Assembly: GCA_949358305.1 (NCBI GenBank)
Contig: OX442314.1
Coordinates: 49,422,581 to 49,486,580, forward strand
Length of the DNA stretch: 64,000 nucleotides
Source: Strigamia acuminata
Taxonomy: Eukaryota > Arthropoda > Chilopoda > Geophilomorpha > Linotaeniidae
Direction of reading: 5' to 3'
The first letter of the stretch is position 1, and each line of letters starts with the position of its first letter. Positions 54,997-64,000 of the stretch are shown piece after piece. The translations under genes and the position numbers were made by a program. Under the pieces are notes generated by a model. It searched no databases. It had not been told where the DNA came from and saw nothing but the letters and a program-made list of their open reading frames with translations.

Positions 54997-55620
54997 ATGA
55001 ACGCACTTGCTCGTTATTACAAAAAGGAAACACGTCTTGCAGACCAAATCGTAACACTTAGTAAATCCAAACTCGAAAATCTTCGATCGCTAGAATCACG
55101 CGTGCATTTAAGTCGGTGTCTCCTCGTCGTTAACACACTAGCAGCGGCGGCGCGAACGAAAAATCGCTGCAGAAACCATTTGAAAAAGCATAAACGAAGA
55201 AACCGTCGACTCAAAAGAGAAAAACAAGAGAAATGTCAAGTTGAATTCAACATACCGGCGTCACCCGCCGTTGCCAAGCCCGGCAGGGAAATCCTGACTG
55301 CAAAACGATTGCTAATTCAAGGTTGTAATAAACTGCAAAGCACCGCCAACTTAAATCGTAGAGCTCTGCTATGCAACACCATAAATACGTTCAGAAACAA
55401 GCTAAGTCGGGCGATTAAATCGTTACACGAAAAGCCACTGGAGAAGGATGAAACAGAACCGTTGCGGAAACGAAAAAAACTTCAAGACGAGCTCTCAGAG
55501 GCCGAGCATCTCGCCGCGTTCCAACAGTTATTTCCAACAGTTATTTTTCTTGCTGGTATATTTTTCCTGATTTCCTTATTCTTAATAATTGTTTGTTTTG
55601 TATTTAAAGCCTATTATTAA
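54997..55620 (+). CDS. SERTA-like protein with C-terminal membrane anchor, 207 aa
   Basis: Intronless gene. Two SERTA-like cores are visible, SRCLLVVNTLAA (about residues 38-50) and NRRALLCNTINT (about 120-132), joined by a strongly basic stretch (KKHKRRNRRLKREK). The last 30 residues (from about 178) form one hydrophobic segment ending FVFKAYY, which predicts a tail-anchored membrane protein. This tail is absent in the otherwise very similar 60333 gene, whose frame stops earlier. The tail may be newly acquired coding sequence after a frame extension. SERTA family membership is inferred from the motif. Confidence 0.6.
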   Translation: MNALARYYKKETRLADQIVTLSKSKLENLRSLESRVHLSRCLLVVNTLAAAARTKNRCRNHLKKHKRRNRRLKREKQEKCQVEFNIPASPAVAKPGREILTAKRLLIQGCNKLQSTANLNRRALLCNTINTFRNKLSRAIKSLHEKPLEKDETEPLRKRKKLQDELSEAEHLAAFQQLFPTVIFLAGIFFLISLFLIIVCFVFKAYY

Positions 55621-56440
55621 TCACAATCATTATTCTTAAAGTCAGTGAAACTCGCAGTGTAAAATATTATTAGTAAGAATTATTCAATTCTTTATTCTTA
55701 AATTGTCCATTAAATTAGAGTTAAGATTGATAGAAACTTGGTTCTTTATTATTGTATAATTAGTCTAGTTTAGCATCCGCCATCTTGTTTTCCAAGTGAA
55801 AAACCAAGATCGCGATATTATTTATGCCAAAGTTTTGTAAACTCTCTGGACTGTCTAAAGATTTATATAAATAAATATTTTAATTACCAAAAAACAAACA
55901 TCTAATCTAAGACATTTGAAAGAATAATAATTAATGAACTAAAACCAGCTAAAACCAAATACAATAAAAGCTTCATTTATCATTTCCACACATCAAGGAC
56001 ACCCAATTTCTATTTTCTGAATTAAATATTTAAATATTGTAAATAAAATAAAAAGACAGAAATAAAATTCCGATTTATTTTTATTTTTGCATTTTCTAAT
56101 AAATATTTCATGTTTTCGTGTAACTAACAGATTTTGTATCTTGTATCTGTATATTTTCCTCAGGAACGACCATTCCATTTCACAGTATGATTTGATAAAG
56201 ACAAAACCCATCAACTCGTCTATGTATTTGGGAGAATGGAGAATGGTCACTCCTCGTGCTTTGGTTTCATTGGCATTGCAATGCAAACGTTGCACCAATT
56301 GCAACAAAAGCCGCGGCTCAGAGGACCAGTTTTGAAGGTTCTTTCCGTTGTAGCAATTTCAGAGGAGAGTACCAATCATTCAACAAGGAGAGGTCGGTCG
56401 AGAAAAGGTCAGAGGGGAGAATGTTGGGATCAGGGTCAGT
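55621..56440. other. Intergenic
   Basis: AT-rich, no gene seen. Confidence 0.4.
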
Positions 56441-56449
56441 TGTGCGGGT

Positions 56450-57010
56450 TAGGAAGTTGTCATCCACATAGGACGAATGTTAGACATCAACGGAAGGTAC
56501 AGGATTTGATCAGAGGCAGAGTTGTAAAGCAAGGGGCCAATAACGGAGTCTTGAGTAACGCCACGAGAAGAAGGGAAAACAGCACAAGAGGGGCCAGAAG
56601 AAATGTGAAACAAACAGTTGGTTAAGTAAGACAGAAATAGGACCAACGGAGAGAGGCCAATGGACAGCAACTCTAAGGAAGAGAGGACGTGGGAATGAGA
56701 TGGGGTGTCAAAGGCCTTCGACATGTCAGTCTTAGTGATGTGAAAGTGCCGACACTGGTCGCAACATAGGATGATTTTGAAATATAGTCTAGATAAGGTG
56801 GAGTGCATTTGACCCGGGGCGGGAGCCAAACGATTTAGGGGAGGAGTTATTAGTAATAGTGGGACGAATCTGCATAAAAATGCAATGGTCAGCAATTTTA
56901 GACAGAGAGGGGAGAGCAGAAATAGGACGATAATAGGAAATGAGGAATTTATCGCCATAAGTGGGTGATGACGGAATGTTTCCAAGTGGAGGGGTAAGTC
57001 ATAGAGTCGA
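56450..57010 (-). mobile_element. Non-LTR RT remnant
   Basis: Encodes DMSKAFDT...HVLSSLELLSIGLSPLVLFLSYLTN...SSRGVTQDSVIGPLLYN, the jockey/RTE-like RT palm region, with several residues changed and a stop upstream. It is joined directly to a gypsy PR-RT fragment at about 57010. Dead. Confidence 0.75.
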
Positions 57011-57730
57011 TGATGGTGTTGAAAAGCGGGTACGAGTTTGGACGAATGTCCTTGTTGATGGTTCTGTTGTAGCAACCAGCCAACTTAATTGTTCCGTCTG
57101 CCTTCTTGGAGTCGCCCAGCGCGATGACGCGACCGGAGTGATTATGCCAAGCGACTGGAGTCTTTCCAATTTGGTCTCGACAAGCGACTTCATAGCGATA
57201 GGAACTGGATACGCTTTCAGGAAGATGGGCTGGACAGCAGGATCGATGTCGATATGTGCCTGCGAAGTATTTAAACAGCCAATTTCGTCTCTGAATACGT
57301 GGTTATGCTTTAACAGCACGGCGTCCAATTCTTTTTGCGTGGCGGCATCAAGGACAGCAGTTTCGGGAGCAATCGTGTCGACTTTGTTGATTTTCGCGCC
57401 AACAGCTTCTGCAGTTTTCGACAGTGAACCAAACATGCAGAGCCAACCTTGTCCCAACAGCGGTACAGGACCATCCCGTGCGATGCAGAGCGGCAAAAGG
57501 AAATTACGGTCTTTGTACGTGACTGGAACCTCGATCACTCCTTCCATCGGAATCTGATGTCCAGTGTACGTCGTCATGCCGCACGGAATGGTCTGCAAAG
57601 GGAAACGAGAGAAATTTTTTAAATATGTGTCCAAACTGATTACTGAAGCGCTGGCACCCGTGTCCAACTCTATATCTAAGTCAACACCGTCAATACGCAC
57701 GGTGACGAAGACTGAATGCACTTGTGGCAA
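56999..57730 (-). pseudogene. Gypsy protease/RT fragment, unit 1
   Basis: Residues DTGAS identify a retropepsin at about 20-24. The RT start follows from about residue 170. A frameshift after RWATP replaces the remainder. A short upstream frame carries the Gag zinc knuckle (57840-57910). Confidence 0.8.
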
Positions 57731-58213
57731 ATGGACCGACTATACCACCTGCTTATGCTGCGACTGGACACGATAGAACGTCAAATCTTCCAAAACGCTA
57801 ACGGAATGAGTCGAAGCATTGTTTTGCGCTAACGAGCGGCAAACTGGACAAATATGGCCCGTCTTACCACAACCGTGGCATTTGGCATCTTTGAAGCGAC
57901 ATGACTCTGGAGCTCTCTTTCAGCTTGACTCAAGAGTGACCACGAGGGTTGAGTGTTAGATTTAACACCCCCACAGAAAACAAAAAAATGACCAAAAATT
58001 AGCCCTAAACCTATTTGGAAGCTAAGCTAATGCAATCACAAGAGCCCATTCCTTTTTTCAGAAATAGTACTCAGTAATTAATTAAATACACAAATGCCCA
58101 GACTGGATTGTATGTTAAACCAACGGAAGAGCAGAAATAGGACGATAATAGGAAATGAGGAATTTATCGCCATAAGTGGGTGATGACGGAATGTTTCCAA
58201 GTGGAGGGGTAAG

Positions 58214-58945
58214 TCATAGAGTCGATGATGGTGTTGAAAAACGGGTACGAGTTTGGACGAATGTCCTTGTTGATGGTTCTGTTGTAGCAACCAGCCAACT
58301 TAATTGTTCCGTCTGCCTTCTTGGAGTCGCCCAGCGCGATGACGCGACCGGAGTGATTATGCCAAGCGACTGGAGTCTTTCCAATTTGGTCTCGACAAGC
58401 GACTTCATAGCGATAGGAACTGGATACGCTTTCAGGAAGATGGGCTGGACAGCAGGATCGATGTCGATATGTGCCTGCGAAGTATTTAAACAGCCAATTT
58501 TGTCTCTGAATACGTGGTTATGCTTTAACAGCACGGCGTCCAATTCTTTTTGCGTGGCGGCATCAAGGACAGCAGTTTCGGGAGCAATCGTGTCGACTTT
58601 GTTGATTTTCGCGCCAACAGCTTCTGCAGTTTTCGACAGTGAACCAAACATGCAGAGCCAACCTCGTCCCAACAGCGGTACAGGACCATCCCGTGCGATG
58701 CAGAGCGGCAAAAGGAAATTACGGTCTTTGTACGTGACTGGAACCTCGATCACTCCTTCCATCGGAATCTGATGTCCAGTGTACGTCGTCATGCTGCACG
58801 GAATGGTCTGCAAAGGGAAACGAGAGAAATTTTTTAAATATGTGTCCAAACTGATTACTGAAGCGCTGGCACCCGTGTCCAACTCTATATCTAAGTCAAC
58901 ACCGTCAATACGCACGGTGACAAAGACTGAATGCACTCGTGGCAA
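58214..58945 (-). pseudogene. Gypsy protease/RT fragment, unit 2
   Basis: Duplicate of unit 1 with the same frameshift and a handful of substitutions (for example K for E before IGCLN), so the break predates the tandem duplication. Confidence 0.8.
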
Positions 58946-59343
58946 ATGGACCGACTATACCACCTGCTTATGCTGCGACTGGACACGATAGAACGTCAAA
59001 TCTTCCAAAACGCTAACGGAATGAGTCGAAGCATTGTTTTGCGCTAACGAGCGGCAAACTGGACAAATATGGCCCGTCTTACCACAACCGTGGCATTTGG
59101 CATCTTTGAAGCGACATGACTCTGGAGCTCTCTTTCAGCTTGACTCAAGAGTGACCACGAGGGTTGAGTGTTAGATTTAACACCCCCACAGAAAACAAAA
59201 AAATGACCAAAAATTAGCCCTAAACCTATTTGGAAGCTAAGCTAATGCAATCACAAGAGCCCATTCCTTTTTTCAGAAATAGTACTCAGTAATTAATTAA
59301 ATACACAAATGCCCAGACTGGATTGTATGTTAAACCAACGGAA

Positions 59344-59636
59344 AAGCAAATAAATAATTTTGCAATCGAAAAGGAGATGGGCAAACAGAAAATGGAAGTG
59401 AAAAACACATTGTATTTGATTAACTTAAAAAAAAATCAAATCATCGGACCGAAATCCAACCTTAAAATAGTTCCTTGGTAATGTAAAAATAAAATTCTTC
59501 CATCAATCGATCGAAAAAAATGAAAATTGCGACAACCATCGAACCAAGGACGACTACTCGTCCTTGATCGAACCGAGAGAAAACAAGCCCAAATGGAATA
59601 CCGAACACAAACACGCGGCTGTTGCCACGCCGACGG
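59344..59636. other. Intergenic
   Basis: No gene seen. Confidence 0.4.
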
Positions 59637-59889
59637 AAAAGCATCACTATTGGTTGAAATGCATCAGGCGCCTCACAATTAATAACGCTTCTTCTCACCA
59701 GAGCGACGCAGCAACAGTGAGAGGGAATTTTAAATTTCGATGTATGATAATTATCAATAATAAATTTTAGACGAATGTACACGTTCGGTCGACGTGTATC
59801 ACTTATCAAATATAAATACGGCTAAACCGAAATATAAATCACATTTTCGCGCTTCGTCCTCATCGAACTCGCTCAATATTCCTAGAAAA
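59637..59889 (+). promoter_or_regulatory. Upstream region and TATA of SERTA-mini gene
   Basis: 59637-59769 is conserved at 50093-50233. The TATA candidate AAATATAAATACG is at about 59807. Conservation of the promoter at a site whose gene was lost shows the unit was copied as a block. Confidence 0.55.
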
Positions 59890-60102
59890 ATGGACGCCAA
59901 ACAAATTCACAGAAAACTCTTTCACGTAGATGAAATACTAAGACAGAGCACAACTAAGCTCAGTCACATAAATAAGCTCGAGAAACGGCAGCAGTTAAGT
60001 CGTTTCGTGCTTATAATGAACACGATGGAGAAAATGGCGCACAAGAAGGACAAATACGAGAATAAAGTAAAAGTAATGAACCATAAGTCATTCCATTTCT
60101 AA
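59890..60102 (+). CDS. SERTA-like mini protein, 70 aa
   Basis: Intronless. N-terminal helix (MDAKQIHRKLFHVDEILR), SERTA-like core LSRFVLIMNTMEKM (about residues 36-49), then a basic helix (HKKDKYENKVK) like the 22-kb genes. It ends before a basic linker such as that in the 60333 protein, so it has only one core. Start: the ATG at 59890; an upstream in-frame non-ATG codon is ignored. Function unknown. Confidence 0.6.
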   Translation: MDAKQIHRKLFHVDEILRQSTTKLSHINKLEKRQQLSRFVLIMNTMEKMAHKKDKYENKVKVMNHKSFHF

Positions 60103-60332
60103 AAACATATTTAATCAATTTTATTCTGCTTTTTATTCCAACAAAATATTATTAATATCACATTTCAAAACAAAAAAGACATAAAATTTTAATTTGTCCG
60201 CATGGTGGCAAAAATGTCAAAAAACGTTCTTACGACGTGTTAGGAAGACGTGACGAGATTATATAGTATAAAAACCGATACCATCACGTCAAATTAAAAT
60301 TCAACGATCGTGTTTCCCACTTTCCCACCAGA

Positions 60333-60803
60333 ATGAACGCACTTGCTCGTTATTACAAAAAGGAAACACGTCTTGCAGATCGAATCGTAACACTTAGTAA
60401 ATCCAAACTCGAAAATCTTCGATCGCTAGAAGAATCACGCGTGTATTTGAGTCGGTGTCTCCTCGTCGTTAACACACTAGCAGCGGCGGCGCGAACGAAA
60501 TATCGCTGCAGAAACCATTTGAAAAAGCATAAACGAAGAAACCGTCGAATCCAAAGAGAAAAACAAACGAAATGTCAAGTTGAATTCAACATACCGGCGT
60601 CACCCGCCGTTGCCAAGCCCGGCAGGAAAATTCTGACCGCAAAACGATTGCTAATTCAAGGTTGTAAAAAACTGCAAAGCACCGCCAACTTACATCGTAG
60701 AGTCCTACTATGCAACATCATAAATACGATTAAATCGGTACACGAAAAGTCACTGGAGAAGGTTGAAACAGAACCGTTGCGTAAACGAGAAAAACTTGAA
60801 TAA
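60333..60803 (+). CDS. SERTA-like protein, 156 aa, two cores, no anchor
   Basis: Closest relative of the 54997 gene: the same N-terminus (MNALARYYKKETRLAD), core 1 SRCLLVVNTLAA, the basic linker and core 2 HRRVLLCNIINT. An internal deletion removes about a dozen codons after core 2, and the frame stops after KREKLE. It lies 350 bp upstream of an H3-like gene on the same strand; spacing suggests independent promoters. Confidence 0.6.
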   Translation: MNALARYYKKETRLADRIVTLSKSKLENLRSLEESRVYLSRCLLVVNTLAAAARTKYRCRNHLKKHKRRNRRIQREKQTKCQVEFNIPASPAVAKPGRKILTAKRLLIQGCKKLQSTANLHRRVLLCNIINTIKSVHEKSLEKVETEPLRKREKLE

Positions 60804-61057
60804 AAATATTTTTACAAAATAGGCCTAAAAATTCACATTGTTTAGAATATCGACGAAGGAAGACGACGATCATAAATCGACACTTAGCAGTACAAATCTA
60901 ATTATGCGGTCGTAAAGACGGGCGACAACACGTCACCAGAGGGCGTTCGGACGTAACACGCGCATTTTGATACGTCCGGTAAACGTTCTGTAGTTACAGC
61001 CAATAGGAGCTGACCATTCATGTAATGGTCATACGTCAGTCCAACGTTGGCAGACAC

Positions 61058-61072
61058 AGAGTATATAAACAG
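61058..61072 (+). promoter_or_regulatory. TATA box of H3-like gene, copy at 61 kb
   Basis: GAGTATATAAACAGCC about 90 bases before the ATG, with the same AAGAGTTCCAAAAGCA downstream as the 44.7-kb copy. Confidence 0.65.
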
Positions 61073-61150
61073 CCAGAAGAGTTCCAAAAGCATTCTAGCT
61101 TCCCAAACAACGTAAGAAGTGTCCGTGCTACTGAAAACACAAAACACTCC

Positions 61151-61636
61151 ATGAAAACTTCCAAGAAAACCGCGCGCCGCTCGGACCGGTCGCAACCGCA
61201 GACCCCCGACTATCCACAGCCGCATCCCCAAATGCTACTTCCGCCGCCCCCCGATGACAGCGAATCCAATGCTCGCCGGAGCAGAACCGACAGCGCTTCG
61301 GTCAATGCGCTTCTTGCACCCCGCGCCGCCGTCGTTCCCCGCCGTCGCCGCCAGGGCACAAAAGCGGAGCAGGAAATACTAAAGTACCGGTATCAACGAT
61401 CGACCGATCTGTTGATCCGGAGGTTGCCTTTTGCGCGGCTGGTGCGCGAAATTGGCGGGGATTCTACAAATACGAATCTCCGGTGGAATGTGCGGGCGTT
61501 AGAAGCGCTGCAGGAGATTGGCGAAACCTACTTGGTGGAGTTGATAGAAAAAGCGAATTTGTGTATGATTCACGCCAAGCGCAAGACGCTTTTTCCCGCC
61601 GATTTCCGACTGGTGCAGAGAATTAGGGGAGAGTAA
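61151..61636 (+). CDS. Divergent histone H3 / CENP-A-like protein, 161 aa
   Basis: Same family as the 44133 gene: [12 protein letters not shown] start, Pro/Ser/Arg tail 30 residues shorter, and a complete histone fold ([63 protein letters not shown]). Loop 1 ([14 protein letters not shown]) is one residue longer than in H3, a CENP-A trait. Intronless, no frame damage. The two intact copies differ clearly in tail and loop 1 yet keep the core, which suggests fast evolution under constraint. It could be centromeric H3, or a testis or germline H3 variant; the sequence does not decide. Confidence 0.85.
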   Translation: MKTSKKTARRSDRSQPQTPDYPQPHPQMLLPPPPDDSESNARRSRTDSASVNALLAPRAAVVPRRRRQGTKAEQEILKYRYQRSTDLLIRRLPFARLVREIGGDSTNTNLRWNVRALEALQEIGETYLVELIEKANLCMIHAKRKTLFPADFRLVQRIRGE

Positions 61637-61689
61637 TTTTTAAGTGATTTTTTTGTTTTGTAATTTTTAATATTAAGTATTCTCCGAGC

Positions 61690-61930
61690 ATAAACTTAAA
61701 CTCGGCACGACAGGACGTGATCGAAATACACGACACGACCGCCCGAGACCCGAATCTCCTCGTGGCGCTCAAGTCGACGCGAAACAGCGTGCCCGTGCCG
61801 CGCCACTGGTGCTACAGGCGCCGGTACTGGGAACGAGGAAGTCCGTCGGCGAGGAGTGGACCACTGCGGACGAGAATTTCTTGTTCGGTTCCAATTTCAT
61901 GCTCGATTTGTACGAGATGAAGGAAAATTT
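61690..61930 (+). pseudogene. SF3B2-like fragment, copy 4
   Basis: Same segment as at 48575, same strand order after the H3-like gene. DVIEIHDTTARDPNLLVALK and STRNSVPVPRHWCYRRRYW are in frame, then a frameshift. Confidence 0.7.
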
Positions 61931-62149
61931 TTTCTCAAAACCTTTCAGTAAGAAATAATTTTTTTAAGAACAGTTCTAGACTAATTAGATAGTTCTCTAC
62001 AACTTTGCAATTGACATTTTTTGCGTAGCATTGTTGGTTTAAAAGTTACGAGTCACATGAATTTAACATGTTTCATTGAATTCGTCACATGTCATTTACT
62101 TAAATTCATAATCAATTTTTTTTTGAATTAACATGATTGTGAAATAATT

Positions 62150-62180
62150 CACCTGGTAGGTGTTCGGCAGGACACCCTGT
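62150..62180. repeat. GGACACCCTGTATA element end
   Basis: CAGGACACCCTGTATAGT is a motif frequent at transposon ends in arthropod genomes. A related CAGGGCGTATCAGAATTC is at 62685-62702. A weak organism hint. Confidence 0.4.
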
Positions 62181-62252
62181 ATAGTCAAATAATATTTTTT
62201 TTTTACTTAACATTTATTTTTGGTCTAAAATTGGATTTTTTGGTGCAGAAAA

Positions 62253-62435
62253 TTATATTTTTGTCTGTCGTACGTTAATCACCAATTTAACAAGAAAACA
62301 TTGCAGCGTGTAAAGCGAACAAAAGCCAGAACTGTTTCGACCCATGCAAATTCTGTCGTCTCTATTATTCGCGTAGTCAGCATTATTGTACGTGATAACG
62401 TTGAATGAATATTCTGTATCTGTATATAACTTCAA
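62253..62435 (-). mobile_element. Copia RNase H remnant, copy 2
   Basis: Inverted counterpart of 43537-43740, close to the other H3-like/SF3B2 cassette. Encodes SFNVITYNNADYANNRDDR and SSGFCSLY. Same truncation points, so it moved with the cassette. Confidence 0.7.
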
Positions 62436-62524
62436 CTTTTATGATCTTGTATATTTCAAATATCCTAATACATTACAGTTGTCATGGGGAAAGCCGAGAT
62501 AAAAGCGGTTAAGGAAGAGGGAGG

Positions 62525-62630
62525 AACCCTAAACTTGTACTCGGGTTCTTTCTCCAAATAGTCCTCGCACAAAATTCCACACGATTTCTCGCCTTTTACA
62601 CCTTTTCATCAACGATTTTTTCAAAAACAA
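62525..62630 (-). pseudogene. 3' scrap of acidic nuclear-type gene
   Basis: About 100 bases matching the C-terminal codons of the 63349 gene (CTCGGGTTCTTTCTCCAAAT, GCACAAAATTCCACACGATTTC), without a start or frame. Confidence 0.6.
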
Positions 62631-62892
62631 ATGAAGAAAACTATTAAACGCAATGAATGCCGATACATAAAGGTCATGCTTATACAGGGCGTATCAGAAT
62701 TCATGTTACACAGAAATAGGGGGTATAGAGGGAAACCAGGAGATAACGTTTCCACCAATCAAAAATTCCAAAAAAAAATTTCACACTAAGTCACAGCCCC
62801 CAAAACAATGGAAGATTTCAAATATCGCGCGTCATGAATATCGCCCAAGCAAACGAGACCAATCAGTTGTATTTTTTATTCCAGCACGTATT

Positions 62893-63330
62893 CGTCAAAT
62901 TTATTAAATATTTTTATTCAGAGACCTGTGTACGAGATTAGGTTGAGCGGCTTCGAGAATAGAGCTTGCTCAGAATGGTCATTCCCGATTTATGTTACTT
63001 TTTGGTTGCTTTTTGTTGATCTTTGTTAAATTCTTATTGACTTTTAGTGAATAATTTGCAAATTTTAAGTGAATTTTGTCGATTTCAGTGTATTTGTACC
63101 GATTTTAGTCAATTCTGCCGATTAAAGAAAGGGAATAGGCATAAATAGGGATAAAATAGAAGAAGAATTTATTAAATTTTACACAAATAAATTTAAAATT
63201 AATTTGGGAAATAAAAATGCAGGAAAAATTCTAAAAGTCCTGAATGAGATGGACTACCCACTGAATTTTACAAAACCTTTGCCCGCAAAATTGCCCCCAC
63301 ACCAGTAAAATCTGAAATGCCGATTCAAGC
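62893..63330 (+). mobile_element. LINE-type remnant, second copy
   Basis: Near-identical to 41105-41530 (AGAGCTTGCTCAGAATGG, AATAGAAGAAGAATTTATTA, ATGAGATGGACTACCCACTG). The RT palm part present at 41.6 kb is absent here. Confidence 0.75.
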
Positions 63331-63348
63331 TTAACATATGAAATTTAG

Positions 63349-64000
63349 TTACCGTAAGTAAAACCCGGATCGCAGCACCTGTTCCTTAATCGACTTATAC
63401 TCGGGTTCCTTCTCCAAATAGTACTCGCACGAAATTCCACACGATTTTTTCTCTTTTCTCGCTTTTTTCACCTTTTTCACCTTTTCAACGACGATTTTTT
63501 CCACTTTTTTATCAAATTTAGGCCTTTTCTCTCTTCCCAATTCCTCGTCGTCGCTCGATTCCATACATGGGAACTTCATTAGACCTTTCTGCATCTGCGC
63601 AGACGCAAGAATATCCAACTCGAGTTCATTCTCGCAAGAAATTGCAGACGATTCTTTCTCTTTTCTCGCCTTAATCGCCCTTTTCGGAACGATAGTTTCA
63701 ATTTTGTCATCTTCTTTCAGCCTTTTCTCTCTTTCTAATTCTTCGTCGTCGCTCGATCCAAACCAATCGAGCATGCACTGGTCTTTCTGTAGCTGCGCAG
63801 ACGCACGAACATCAACGAAAACGTTCTTATTCTCCAATTTCACGATCTTTTCCTTCGGTTGTGGGTTTCGTTTTCGTTTTCTTACCGTCGGAGCGAATTT
63901 GTCTCGGGGTCGTTTGACGTCTTCGACGAGCACTTTATCGTTGTCGAAGTCGACGATCAGTTGTACGCCTGTACCGTCATCGTTTTCATATTTATCGATT
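63349..64000 (-). CDS. Acidic/lysine-rich nuclear-type protein, partial at window edge
   Basis: Paralogue of the 41864 gene: the same C-terminus (EQVLRSGFYLR) and two internal SSDDEE-L-x-REKR repeats, open through the right edge of the window so the start is missing. It lacks the CMDPGM insertion of the other copy. Substitutions mostly preserve charge. Unrecognised family. Confidence 0.6.
   Translation of the reverse strand, partial: IDKYENDDGTGVQLIVDFDNDKVLVEDVKRPRDKFAPTVRKRKRNPQPKEKIVKLENKNVFVDVRASAQLQKDQCMLDWFGSSDDEELEREKRLKEDDKIETIVPKRAIKARKEKESSAISCENELELDILASAQMQKGLMKFPCMESSDDEELGREKRPKFDKKVEKIVVEKVKKVKKARKEKKSCGISCEYYLEKEPEYKSIKEQVLRSGFYLR

Larger units (their letters stand above)
56914..59343 (-). 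repeat. Tandem duplication, two 1215-bp units with gypsy Gag-PR-RT fragments
   Basis: Units 56914-58128 and 58129-59343 differ at only a few positions. Each encodes on the minus strand a CCHC-like knuckle (CHGCGKTGHICPVC), then an aspartic protease (ELDTGASASVIS) and the first part of RT (AYPVPIAMKSLVETKLERLQSLGII). The frame then breaks and joins the LINE fragment. The lineage is a different gypsy clade from the 25-37-kb element. Confidence 0.85.

Overview
This window is animal nuclear DNA, probably from an arthropod or another invertebrate. The genes have GT-AG introns. The families (BTB-BACK-kelch, DEG/ENaC channel, SERTA-like proteins, histone-fold H3 variants, an SF3B2-derived fragment, C2H2 finger remnants) are metazoan. 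LTR retrotransposons, LINE remnants, MITE-like hairpins and satellite DNA fill most of the rest. No species can be named from sequence alone.

Layout. 0.9-2.9 kb: a nine-exon aldo-keto reductase gene (minus) with a MITE in an intron. 3-13.5 kb: two copies of the last exon of a kelch-like gene. The left copy is split by a 2.48-kb insertion with a CCTA target duplication. The copies are separated by about 2.3 kb of satellite made of short GTGAAAAAATG units. 11.8-16.2 kb: the intact BTB-BACK-kelch gene (3 exons, 689 codons), whose second intron holds a near-perfect 1.04-kb palindrome with a tRNA-like block in each arm. 17.2-19.9 kb: a DEG/ENaC channel gene in which one exon runs from the end of one channel unit into the start of a second. 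22.0-23.6 kb: two small SERTA-like genes and an unrecognised basic/coiled-coil protein. 24.96-37.83 kb: a complete, very young Ty3/gypsy element (minus). Its LTRs look identical, and it has an ACTT duplication, a proline-type primer site, a canonical A AAA AAC frameshift site between gag and pol, and a two-exon third ORF of unknown function. 37.8-40 kb: no gene seen.

40-64 kb is a cluster of segmental duplications. A repeated cassette holds (i) a SERTA-like intronless gene, (ii) an intronless, TATA-bearing histone-H3 variant with CENP-A-like traits, (iii) a broken SF3B2-like fragment, (iv) a copia RNase H scrap and (v) an acidic/lysine-rich nuclear-type protein with LINE debris. The cassette lies on the minus strand at 41-45 kb and on the plus strand at 60-64 kb. 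A decayed third copy near 48 kb and a palindromic pair of 5' fragments near 46 kb also occur. A 1-kb solo LTR (TGTG duplication), a copia element (ATTCT duplication, with the empty site preserved in the paralogous cassette), a LINE fragment and a tandemly duplicated gypsy fragment are interspersed.

The strongest candidate for something undescribed is this cluster: recently duplicated, fast-changing H3/CENP-A-like genes co-amplified with a family of small SERTA-like proteins under similar TATA promoters. The spliced third ORF of the gypsy element and the fused DEG/ENaC reading frame are the next most interesting.
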